From an uncultured Bacteroides sp. (GTDB lineage: Bacteria > Bacteroidota > Bacteroidia > Bacteroidales > Bacteroidaceae): a stretch of DNA of 10,466 bases. Numbering within the stretch: position 1 is the first letter of the stretch; each line of letters opens with the position of its first letter. The notes below the pieces were generated by a model. It searched no databases. It saw nothing but the letters and a program-made list of their open reading frames with translations, and was not told the origin of the DNA. This document shows, piece after piece, positions 1-7,287 of the stretch. The DNA lies in assembly GCA_900557355.1 (NCBI GenBank), contig USSR01000192.1:1-10466 (forward strand), written 5' to 3'. A program made the position numbers and the translations under genes.

Positions 1-41
1 CAGTCCCTGACTCATTGTACCCCCATTCAGAAGGCATCTGA
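1..41 (+). CDS. Possible 3' end of an upstream gene (weak)
   Basis: Frame 3 is open from the left edge and reads VPDSLYPHSEGI before a TGA at 39-41. The composition and codons look like a plausible protein C-terminus, and an upstream gene on this strand would fit a PUL operon. Twelve codons are far too few to identify a family. Frame 1 is also open from the edge, to about position 105, but its lysine- and arginine-rich translation looks non-coding. Chance is a realistic alternative. Confidence 0.2.
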   Translation, partial: VPDSLYPHSEGI

Positions 42-50
42 GAGGGGGTG
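18..50. repeat. Imperfect inverted repeat (hairpin) upstream of the fusion gene
   Basis: CCCCC at 20-24 pairs with GGGGG at 44-48, and TCAGA at 27-31 pairs with TCTGA at 37-41. One A-A mismatch and one T-G pair lie between them, and the loop is AGGCA (32-36). No T-tract follows on either strand, so an intrinsic terminator is not well supported. It could be an mRNA-stabilising or processing hairpin between an upstream gene and the 184-2232 gene. Confidence 0.35.
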
Positions 51-79
51 GAAAAGTGACAAGACAAGAAAGGAAAGAA

Positions 80-187
80 ATGAAAATTACACACAAAAAA
101 CATAGATTAATTCATTTTGGACGGGTTTTGAGTAATATATCCCTCTACTTCGTATATATAAAGAAAGAACTAACAAAAGTATTATGA
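80..187 (+). CDS. Candidate 35-codon leader ORF overlapping the next start codon
   Basis: An ATG at 80, preceded by the purine-rich stretch AAGGAAAGAA, opens a 35-residue frame. It ends in TGA at 185-187, so its stop overlaps the ATG at 184 in the classic ATGA arrangement of translational coupling. The predicted peptide is basic (MKITHKKHRLIHFG at the start) and has no recognisable domain. An open frame of this length in AT-rich DNA is not rare, so it may be accidental. If real, it would be a leader peptide that couples or attenuates the downstream enzyme. Confidence 0.2.
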   Translation: MKITHKKHRLIHFGRVLSNISLYFVYIKKELTKVL

Positions 188-2232
188 GAAATAAGAGTTT
201 AGTCCTAATGACAATCTGTGCGGCTCTATCAACCGGTCTTTCCGCTCAATCCATTTATCCCGGACAGCATGCCGGGAAAATGAAAAAAGTGACAACAGCG
301 CCGATACAGGTAGAGAGTTTCGACTTAAAAGACGTGCGTTTATTACCAAGCCGCTTTCGCGACAATATGACGCGTGATTCTGTTTGGATGACTTCTATAG
401 CAACCAATCGTTTGCTACACAGTTTCCGCAACAACGCCGGAGTAGCCTATTTCTTGCCTTTGCTCTCCGGCTCGCACAAAGTTTATAGTACCCGGGAGAA
501 TTCCTTCTGGTGTTGCGTAGGCAGCGGCTTCGAAAACCATGCTAAATATGGAGAAGCTATCTATTATCACAATGACCAGGGAATCTACGTAAACCTCTTT
601 ATCCCGTCAGAGGTAAACTGGAAAGCGAAAGGAATAACTCTGCGTCAGGAAACAGCTTTCCCCGCAGAAGAGAACACTGCATTGACCATCCAAACGAACA
701 AACCTGTCACCACTACGATTTATCTGCGCTATCCATCATGGAGTAAAGGCGTGAAAGTAAATGTCAACGGGGAAAAAGTATCAGTAAAACAGAAACCGGG
801 ATCATACATTGCCGTAACCCGCCAATGGAAAGACGGTGATCGCATTGAAGCCAATTATCCGATGAGCCTGCAACTGGAAACAACGCCGGACAATCCACAA
901 AAGGGAGCCCTGCTATACGGACCGCTGGTATTGGCCGGTGAATCGGGAACAGAAGGTATGCAATCTCCGGCACCATTCTCTGATCCGACATTATATAATG
1001 ATTACTATACTTACAATTATCATATTCCGGCTGAGCTGAATACCACCTTACAAATAGACCGGAAACACCCCGAAAACAGTTTACAGCGTACAGGCGAGGA
1101 ACTGATATTTAAAACATCACAGGGCAATGTTTTAAAGCCACTGTATGACTTACATCACCAACGTTACGTTGTATACTGGGATCTGTCATTCACATCATGC
1201 CGTCCTGCCGATAACCGGCAGGCGGCTTATTATTTTTCGCCCCCTTACTCCCTTGTCGACTCATGGATGAATAAAGGATACTATCCGGGAGCCTCAATCT
1301 GTGTAGTCAGAGACGATAGCGTTATCTTTCAGAAAAACTACAAAAACTTTACCCCTGACACCAAAGTCTATGTAGCCTCTGCCGGAAAATGGGTAGCCGC
1401 CGCAGTAATCGGAGCAGTGGTAGACTGCACCGAACTGGACTGGAATGACAGTGTAAAGAAATGGATTCCTGAATTTAAAAACGACATAAAAGGAATGATT
1501 ACTTTACGTCAGTTGCTTTCGCACACATCGGGCGTCCGCCCTTATCTGCCGGAACCACGCGTAGACAATTACAATCATCTGGATTCGGCAGTCATGGAGA
1601 TTCTTCCGCTTGACACGGTTTTCACTCCCGGTACCCGCTTTGAATATGGTGGACTTGCCATGCAGATAGCCGGCCGGATGGCAGAAAAAGCAATGAATAA
1701 AGAATTCGAGGAATTATTCCAGGAATTAATAGCCCGACCTTTAAGAATGAAAAACTCCCACTTCACGCCCGTGAATACAGATGGCGGACACGCTCCCATG
1801 TTGGGTGGAGGTCTCTGTACCACTTTGCACGACTACATGCGTTTTCTTGATATGATCTACCACAATGGTGCATTTAAAGAAAAGCAAATACTGAAACCCG
1901 AAACCATACATGAAATGCAAGCAGACCAAGTGGGAAATGCAGAAGTTCACCCGGGTGAATATGTGGAACGTGCGCTGAAAAAACATCATACTGGCATATA
2001 CGGTTTGGGAGAATGGCGGGAACTTATTGATAAAGCAACAGGAGAAGCCTATCAGATCAGTTCACCGGGTTGGGCCGGCGCCTATCCATGGATCAATAAA
2101 CAGGACCGGGTATATGGATTCTTCATAGCCCATGTACAGGGAAGTTCACAAAAGGAAGATGGCTTCTCGTCATTTTTTGGAAGTCCTGTCATTTCACAAA
2201 CTGTCTCGAACATTATTTCCCTAAAAAGATAG
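184..2232 (+). CDS. Internally deleted GH127-like (DUF1680) protein fused to a beta-lactamase-fold serine hydrolase
   Basis: Exported 682-residue protein; residues 1-21 are a signal peptide ending LSA-Q. Residues 44-87 match the N-terminus of GH127/DUF1680 glycosidases (VRLLPSRFRDNM, TNRLLHSFR). Residue 88 then jumps to the late part of that family: AYFLPLLSGSHKVYS, the FWCC motif (Cys110, Cys111), and beta-sandwich sequence to about 335. Roughly 280-300 residues of the (alpha/alpha)6 barrel are absent (estimate from remembered family lengths). In characterised HypBA1 the nucleophile Cys417 works with Glu322 and a zinc site of Glu338, Cys340, Cys417 and Cys418. Here the Cys pair remains but the region holding Glu322, Glu338 and Cys340 is gone, so glycosidase activity is unlikely. 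Residues about 345-675 form a full-length serine beta-lactamase/esterase-like domain (PF00144 type): SxxK nucleophile motif Ser399-Ala-Gly-Lys402, LLSHTSG at 444-450, Tyr motif EYGG at 487-490, and a GWAG segment near 629 in the KTG/HxG position. An esterase or transacylase role is inferred; antibiotic resistance is unlikely. The start is set by the signal peptide. Confidence 0.85.
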   Translation: MRNKSLVLMTICAALSTGLSAQSIYPGQHAGKMKKVTTAPIQVESFDLKDVRLLPSRFRDNMTRDSVWMTSIATNRLLHSFRNNAGVAYFLPLLSGSHKVYSTRENSFWCCVGSGFENHAKYGEAIYYHNDQGIYVNLFIPSEVNWKAKGITLRQETAFPAEENTALTIQTNKPVTTTIYLRYPSWSKGVKVNVNGEKVSVKQKPGSYIAVTRQWKDGDRIEANYPMSLQLETTPDNPQKGALLYGPLVLAGESGTEGMQSPAPFSDPTLYNDYYTYNYHIPAELNTTLQIDRKHPENSLQRTGEELIFKTSQGNVLKPLYDLHHQRYVVYWDLSFTSCRPADNRQAAYYFSPPYSLVDSWMNKGYYPGASICVVRDDSVIFQKNYKNFTPDTKVYVASAGKWVAAAVIGAVVDCTELDWNDSVKKWIPEFKNDIKGMITLRQLLSHTSGVRPYLPEPRVDNYNHLDSAVMEILPLDTVFTPGTRFEYGGLAMQIAGRMAEKAMNKEFEELFQELIARPLRMKNSHFTPVNTDGGHAPMLGGGLCTTLHDYMRFLDMIYHNGAFKEKQILKPETIHEMQADQVGNAEVHPGEYVERALKKHHTGIYGLGEWRELIDKATGEAYQISSPGWAGAYPWINKQDRVYGFFIAHVQGSSQKEDGFSSFFGSPVISQTVSNIISLKR

Positions 2233-2250
2233 AACACATTGAGTATCCTC

Positions 2251-2295
2251 ATATCTCAAATCGTATTTATATAAAAACAATAAATACGAAGATAT
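2251..2295 (+). promoter_or_regulatory. Inverted repeat covering the GH97 start codon
   Basis: TCGTATTTAT at 2261-2270 is perfectly complementary to ATAAATACGA at 2280-2289, with a 9-nt A-rich loop. Past a 4-nt bulge (2257-2260), ATATCT at 2251-2256 also pairs with AGATAT at 2290-2295. The paired region therefore includes the first two bases of the GH97 ATG (2294-2296). It occupies most of the 61-bp gap between two co-directional genes. Possible roles are control of translation or an intercistronic processing site. It is too AT-rich and lacks the T-tract expected of a terminator. Confidence 0.4.
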
Positions 2296-4237
2296 GAAGA
2301 CTATCGGCTCAACAATTATTATGTTAGCTCTCGTTCCTTCCCTCTTTGCGGACAATAGCAGGGAACTGAAGCTGGCATCTCCTGACGGAACACATGAAAT
2401 AGCATTTTACCAGAAGCAGGTTTCACCTGCGGTAAACGAACTTTGTTATCGGGTAGATTACAAATCACAACCTGTAGTCAATGAATCGCGTGCCGGACTG
2501 GAACTGGACAACCGGATATGGGAAATGGCTCTGGGAGCACGAAACTTGAAACAACCTGCCTGCTGGATGGACAATCTGGAAGTGGACTCTGTGACCTACC
2601 AACCCGAAACAGACATCACCTGGCAGCCACTTTACGGTGAACGTAGCAGTGTACGCGATCATTACCGGGCCGGCACCCTTTATCTCTCCAAGAAAGATAA
2701 CTCCGGCTACCGGCTCAACATTGAGGTGCGTGCCTATAATGAAGGAGTAGCTTTCCGCTATTTCTTCCCGGAACACCCAAAGGCTATCTTTCATAAAGTA
2801 GTAGGTGATCTCACAGAATACGCCTTACCGGCAGGTACAAAAGCATGGACCGAACAATGGGCACAGGCTTTCTTTGAGTACCTGAACATTGATGATATCA
2901 AACATCCGGTAGAACGTGCCCTTACGCTGGAACTCCCGAATGGTAAATGGGCCGCACTGGCAGATGCTGATGTAGACGACTGGTGTCTGACCAAATACCT
3001 TGCCTCCACCGACAAGAAGAATACGCTGACTTCTGTAATGTATAGCCCCGTGGATGTAGTGACTTATTATGCCACTCCCTGGAAGATAGTCATGGCAGCC
3101 GACAAACCGGGTGAATTGCTTGAACACAATGATATCATCCAGAATCTGAATCCGCCGTGTGAAATTGCCGATGCCGCCGCATGGGTAAAACCAGGCAAGA
3201 TTATGCGCGAAACAACTATCACCACCGAAGGAGCTATTGCAACCATCGACTTCTGTGCAGCACATAATATCCCGTATATGCTTTTCGACTGGCAATGGTA
3301 TATGCCCTGTACTTCACATGACGGGGATGCCACAAAAGTGGTTGCCAAACTGGATATGCCCCGTGTTATAGCTTATGGTAAGGAAAAAGGAGTTGGTATC
3401 TGGGGGTACGTAAACCAGCATGCACTCATGAAGCAAATGCGTGAACTTTTCCCATTGCTCCGCGAATGGGGAATTGTCGGAGTGAAATCCGGTTTCGTAC
3501 AATACGCCAGCCATCGCTGGGCAACTTGGATGCACGACATGGTTCGCTTGGCGGCAGAGAATCATCTGCTGATGAATATCCATGATGAATATCGCCCTTC
3601 AGGCTTCAGCCGTACTTATCCGAATTTATTAACTCAGGAAGGCATTTGTGGAAACGAAGAATTTCCCGATGCAACTCATAATGTCACGCTCCCCTTCACT
3701 CGTATGATAAACGGTGCAGCCGACTATACGATCTGTTATTTCGACAAACGGCTGAAAACGACTCATGCTCACCAACTGGCAGCATCACTCGTGTTCTACA
3801 GCCCTCTGCAAACTATCTTCTGGTATGACAAACCATCGTTCTATCACGGAGAACCGGAAATGGAATGGTTTGAGAACTTGCAAACTGTATTCGACGATAC
3901 GAAAGTATTGAATGGCGCTCCCGGCAAAAACATAACAATGGCACGCCGAAAAGGTCAGGAATGGTTTGTTGCAGCCATGACCAACAATGAAGGTTCTGAA
4001 GAAGAAATACCTCTCACGTTCCTCGATAAAGAAAAGAATTACCTCGCCTGCATCTATACGGATGGGGGAGAAAAGATAAAAACAAGTACACAGGTGAAAT
4101 GTACTTATCTGCTTGTCAATGCTTCACAAACCATGAAGTTCCAGCTGAAGCCCAGTGGTGGAGCTGCCATAAGATTGGTACCTATAGACAGGCAGGAAAT
4201 GAAGAAATATAAAAAGTACAAAGGAGAAAGATTATAA
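2294..4237 (+). CDS. GH97 family glycoside hydrolase (alpha-galactosidase / beta-L-arabinopyranosidase-like)
   Basis: Exported 647-residue enzyme with a signal peptide (about residues 1-19). It follows the GH97 plan: N-terminal beta-sandwich (about 22-285, starting LASPDGTHEI), catalytic (beta/alpha)8 barrel (about 295-540; FDWQWY 331-336, RTYPNLLTQEG 440-450) and a C-terminal beta domain (about 545-635). Aligned without gaps to the retaining type (nucleophile Asp, His at +30, acid Glu at +55), this protein has Gly400, His430 and Glu455. The general acid is present and the nucleophile is replaced by Gly, as expected for an inverter. Asp431 and Glu432 fall where SusB-type inverters have a Glu base, so one of them is the candidate base. 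I recall B. thetaiotaomicron GH97 enzymes next to GH43 genes (BT3661/BT3664) reported as beta-L-arabinopyranosidase/alpha-galactosidase, which would fit the GH43 neighbour. The specificity is inferred. A lysine-rich tail (636-647) extends past the usual end. An alternative is an alpha-glucosidase. Confidence 0.9.
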   Translation: MKTIGSTIIMLALVPSLFADNSRELKLASPDGTHEIAFYQKQVSPAVNELCYRVDYKSQPVVNESRAGLELDNRIWEMALGARNLKQPACWMDNLEVDSVTYQPETDITWQPLYGERSSVRDHYRAGTLYLSKKDNSGYRLNIEVRAYNEGVAFRYFFPEHPKAIFHKVVGDLTEYALPAGTKAWTEQWAQAFFEYLNIDDIKHPVERALTLELPNGKWAALADADVDDWCLTKYLASTDKKNTLTSVMYSPVDVVTYYATPWKIVMAADKPGELLEHNDIIQNLNPPCEIADAAAWVKPGKIMRETTITTEGAIATIDFCAAHNIPYMLFDWQWYMPCTSHDGDATKVVAKLDMPRVIAYGKEKGVGIWGYVNQHALMKQMRELFPLLREWGIVGVKSGFVQYASHRWATWMHDMVRLAAENHLLMNIHDEYRPSGFSRTYPNLLTQEGICGNEEFPDATHNVTLPFTRMINGAADYTICYFDKRLKTTHAHQLAASLVFYSPLQTIFWYDKPSFYHGEPEMEWFENLQTVFDDTKVLNGAPGKNITMARRKGQEWFVAAMTNNEGSEEEIPLTFLDKEKNYLACIYTDGGEKIKTSTQVKCTYLLVNASQTMKFQLKPSGGAAIRLVPIDRQEMKKYKKYKGERL

Positions 4238-4382
4238 AATATGATATTCCATTGAGTGAATAAACAGATTCGCTCGTATTAATAGGCAAATAACAGATTA
4301 AGGTTATTTTCAGTAGATAAAGGTAAGAGTTTGTTTAGGTAAAATCTTTGTTTTCAGGATATTTTTAAAGGTAAATAAAAAG
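4238..4382. other. 145-bp intergenic gap, possible internal promoter region
   Basis: This is the largest gap between the four enzyme genes and contains no ORF. It is AT-rich and has AGGTAA three times (near 4321, 4337 and 4369). A small inverted repeat pairs AAATAAC (4288-4294) with GTTATTT (4303-4309). AATCTTTG at 4343-4350 is one base from the Bacteroides -7 consensus TAnnTTTG and sits about 33 bp before the GH43 start, but no -33 TTTG is correctly spaced. A separate promoter for the GH43-GH88 pair is possible and not demonstrated. Confidence 0.25.
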
Positions 4383-6032
4383 ATGAAAAAGATATTTCTG
4401 CTTACTACATTGCTATGCGCTGCCTGCTGGCAGGCGGAAGCCCAATATGTATCCAAAGCCTGGGTATCTGACCAGAAGGATGGCACATACATCAATCCGG
4501 TGCTGCATGCCGATTACTCCGATCCGGATGTCTGCGCAGTAGGTGAAGATTTTTATATGACGGCTTCCAGCTTCGGATGTGCTCCCGGTTTACCCATTCT
4601 CCACTCCAAAGATCTGGTAAACTGGAAATACGCAGGCTATGCGCTGAAACAGATAGAACCCATCGAGTTCTTCAATGCTCCCCAGCATGGAAAAGGTGTT
4701 TGGGCACCATCCATCCGCCATCATAATGGAGAGTTTTATATCTATTGGGGAGATCCGGATCATGGCATCTTCATGGTAAAGACCAAAGACCCGGCCGGAG
4801 AATGGAAGAAACCGATATTGGTAAAAGCCGGCCGTGGTATGATAGACCCAGCTCCACTATGGGATGAAGATGGAAAAGTATACCTGGTACACGCATGGGC
4901 AGGAAGTCGTGCCGCACTGAACAGTGTTATCACAGTTTGTGAGATGAATGCAGAAGGAACAAAAGTGATCAGTGATCCGGTACTGGTCTTTGATGGTAAT
5001 GATGGAATCAACCATACAATTGAAGGTCCCAAACTTTATAAGCGGAATGGCTACTACTATATTTTTGCCCCGGCAGGCGGAGTAGCAACCGGATGGCAGT
5101 TAGTATTGCGTTCGCGGAATATATACGGTCCTTATGAGAAGAAGATTGTCATGGCGCAAGGCTCTACTGACATCAATGGTCCCCACCAAGGCGCATGGGT
5201 TGATACGCAGACAGGGGAATCCTGGTTCGTTCACTTTCAGGATAAAGCCATGTATGGGCGTGTCGTTCACCTGAACCCGATGAAGTGGGTAAACGACTGG
5301 CCTGTAATTGGAGAAGATAAGGACGGCGATGGTTGTGGCGAACCAGTAACCCGTTATAAAAAGCCCAATATAGGCAAGAATTACCCGGTAGAAACACCTG
5401 CGGACAGTGACGAGTTCAATACCCGTCAATTGGGAATGCAATGGGAATGGCATGCCAATTATCAGGATACATTCGGATATACTTCCGACTTGGGATTCAT
5501 CCGTATTTACGGACATATTCTCTCCGAGAACTTTGTGAATTTCTGGGAAGTACCTAATCTTCTATTGCAAAAGTTCATGGCAGAAGAGTTCACAGCAACT
5601 ACCAAACTAAAAGTTTCCGCCAAAATGGACGGACAGCAATCCGGATTGATTGTGATGGGCTGGGACTATTGCTATCTGGGAGTAGAGAAAGAAGGTGATA
5701 AATTTATATTGAAACAAGTGACCTGCAAGGATGCAGAGCAAAAGACACCCGAAACAGTCAATCGCCTGGCAGAATTACCTGCCAGCAGAAAGTACGAAGC
5801 AGGTTTGTTTCCCAACTACGAAAGAGATATCTATCTACAGGTAAAAATAGAGAAAGGCGGTATCTGCCACTTCTATTACAGTCTGGATGGTAAGAAATAT
5901 AAAGCAATAGGTATGCCTTTCACAGCTCGTCAGGGAAAATGGATAGGTGCCAAAGTAGGGCTATTCAGTACCACTCCTTATGGTAAGGAACGGGGATGGG
6001 TAGATGCCGACTGGTTTCGCATAGATAAATAA
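4383..6032 (+). CDS. GH43 family glycoside hydrolase with C-terminal beta-sandwich (arabinofuranosidase/xylosidase-like)
   Basis: Secreted 549-residue enzyme; residues 1-20 are a signal peptide (cleavage AEA-Q). Residues about 34-325 form the five-bladed GH43 propeller. The three acidic residues of the family are visible: base Asp47 in YSDPD, pKa-modulating Asp155 in MIDPAPLW, and general acid Glu214 in IEGPKLY. His269 in GPHQG is the typical propeller-core His. Residues about 340-549 are the concanavalin-like C-terminal module (GH43_C2 type) that usually shapes the active site in beta-xylosidase-like members, ending GWVDADWFRIDK. Both domains are intact. It acts on the periplasmic or outer face of the cell. 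Removal of alpha-L-arabinofuranose or beta-D-xylose is the likely reaction, but GH43 subfamilies also include galactosidases, so the substrate is unassigned. It precedes GH88 by only 13 bp, indicating co-transcription. The start follows an A-rich leader (AAATAAAAAG) typical of Bacteroides. Confidence 0.92.
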   Translation: MKKIFLLTTLLCAACWQAEAQYVSKAWVSDQKDGTYINPVLHADYSDPDVCAVGEDFYMTASSFGCAPGLPILHSKDLVNWKYAGYALKQIEPIEFFNAPQHGKGVWAPSIRHHNGEFYIYWGDPDHGIFMVKTKDPAGEWKKPILVKAGRGMIDPAPLWDEDGKVYLVHAWAGSRAALNSVITVCEMNAEGTKVISDPVLVFDGNDGINHTIEGPKLYKRNGYYYIFAPAGGVATGWQLVLRSRNIYGPYEKKIVMAQGSTDINGPHQGAWVDTQTGESWFVHFQDKAMYGRVVHLNPMKWVNDWPVIGEDKDGDGCGEPVTRYKKPNIGKNYPVETPADSDEFNTRQLGMQWEWHANYQDTFGYTSDLGFIRIYGHILSENFVNFWEVPNLLLQKFMAEEFTATTKLKVSAKMDGQQSGLIVMGWDYCYLGVEKEGDKFILKQVTCKDAEQKTPETVNRLAELPASRKYEAGLFPNYERDIYLQVKIEKGGICHFYYSLDGKKYKAIGMPFTARQGKWIGAKVGLFSTTPYGKERGWVDADWFRIDK

Positions 6033-6045
6033 AAAGACTGATTAT

Positions 6046-7269
6046 ATGAAAACAAAAGAACTACTGTTCGGTGCATGCTTGTGCATGTTTACAGCTTGCA
6101 ACATGCCCGAGAAAGGAATGGATGTAGATGTATATGAGGCACTGGATTACTGTGACGCCCAGGTACAACGCACTTTAACAGAACTAAAAGCGGCAGAAGG
6201 TACTATCGATTACTCGATGATGCCGCGTAACATCATGGACAGCCTCAACACCTGGCATTGCCGAAAAGCAACAAAAGATGAATGGTGCAGTGGTTTCTGG
6301 CCAGGGATTTTATGGTATGATTACGAATATACCGGGAAAGCAGCCATAAAGGAAGAAGCAGAGAAATTCACCGAACCGTTGAAGTTCCTGTCACAAATTC
6401 CGGCATACGACCATGACTTGGGTTTTCTGATCTTCTGTAGCTATGGCAACGGATATCGGTTAACACATAACCCGGAATACAAACAAGTGATTCTGGATAC
6501 AGCAGATTCACTGGCAACTTTGTTCAGACCTCGTGTAGGCACCATACTTTCATGGCCACGCAATGTAGAAATGTTCGGTGGACACAATACGATCATGGAT
6601 AATATGATAAACCTGGAAATGCTTTTCTGGGCTGCCAAGAATGGAGGAAACCCATATCTGGCAGATATAGCCGTGTCGCACGCCGATAAGACTATGAAAT
6701 ATCAGTTCCGTCCCGACTACACTTCCTATCACGTAGCGGTTTATGATACTTTGACGGGCGACTTCATAAAAGGAGTTACACATCAGGGATATGCCGACAA
6801 TACCATGTGGGCACGCGGACAGGCGTGGGCTATTTATGGATATACAGTAGTCTACCGGGAAACGTTAGATCCGCGGTATCTGGATTTCGTACAGAAAATA
6901 GCAGATGTATATTTAGAAAGATTGCCGGAAGACTATGTGCCTTACTGGGATTTTGATGACCCCAATATCCCGAATGTCCCACGTGATGCCTCCGCTGCAA
7001 GTGTAACCGCATCGGCTTTACTGGAACTCTCCACTTACCTGCCCGGCCAAAAAGGAGAAGAATATAAGAATGCAGCTATAAAAATGTTGGCAAGCCTGAG
7101 TTCGGATAAGTATCAATGCGGCAAAAGCAAGCCGGCATTCCTCCTCCACTCCACCGGACACTTGCCGAATAATTCAGAAATAGATGCCGCCATCATTTAT
7201 GCAGACTATTATTATATCGAAGCCTTGGTTCGATTGAAGAACTTAATTGAAAATAAAGCTGTCATATAG
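6046..7269 (+). CDS. GH88 unsaturated glucuronyl hydrolase, lipoprotein
   Basis: A 407-residue (alpha/alpha)6-barrel enzyme that would hydrate the unsaturated uronic acid a polysaccharide lyase leaves at the non-reducing end of oligosaccharides. The two catalytic Asp residues known from Bacillus UGL (Asp88, Asp149) are found as Asp124 in DHDLGF and Asp185 in IMDNMINL, with the identical 61-residue spacing. Family signatures DEWCSGFWPGILW (78-90) and MWARGQAWAIYG (254-265) are present, and the barrel is complete through DYYYIEAL near the C-terminus. The N-terminus is a lipoprotein signal with lipobox FTAC, so Cys18 would be lipidated and the protein anchored to the envelope. It is last of the co-directional set, 13 bp after GH43. 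No lyase is encoded here, so its substrate must come from an enzyme elsewhere. GH105, which shares the fold and Pfam family, is the main alternative, but the motifs favour GH88. Confidence 0.9.
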   Translation: MKTKELLFGACLCMFTACNMPEKGMDVDVYEALDYCDAQVQRTLTELKAAEGTIDYSMMPRNIMDSLNTWHCRKATKDEWCSGFWPGILWYDYEYTGKAAIKEEAEKFTEPLKFLSQIPAYDHDLGFLIFCSYGNGYRLTHNPEYKQVILDTADSLATLFRPRVGTILSWPRNVEMFGGHNTIMDNMINLEMLFWAAKNGGNPYLADIAVSHADKTMKYQFRPDYTSYHVAVYDTLTGDFIKGVTHQGYADNTMWARGQAWAIYGYTVVYRETLDPRYLDFVQKIADVYLERLPEDYVPYWDFDDPNIPNVPRDASAASVTASALLELSTYLPGQKGEEYKNAAIKMLASLSSDKYQCGKSKPAFLLHSTGHLPNNSEIDAAIIYADYYYIEALVRLKNLIENKAVI

Positions 7270-7287
7270 AAGCAACGCTATCCCCTC

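Noticed and set aside
1380..2160. The serine hydrolase domain as an antibiotic-resistance beta-lactamase
   Set aside because: It belongs to the broad PF00144 esterase/DD-peptidase-like group, is fused to a glycosidase remnant and sits in a glycan operon. It lacks a clear KTG triad motif.
2825..3295. A 156-residue open frame on the minus strand inside the GH97 gene
   Set aside because: It lies fully opposite a well-supported gene and its translation shows no domain, so it is a shadow frame. The same holds for the other antisense frames in the GH127-like, GH43 and GH88 genes.
4288..4309. AAATAAC/GTTATTT stem after the GH97 gene as a terminator
   Set aside because: It is very AT-rich, only 7 bp, with a short T-run, so it is too weak to call. 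The downstream genes remain co-directional.
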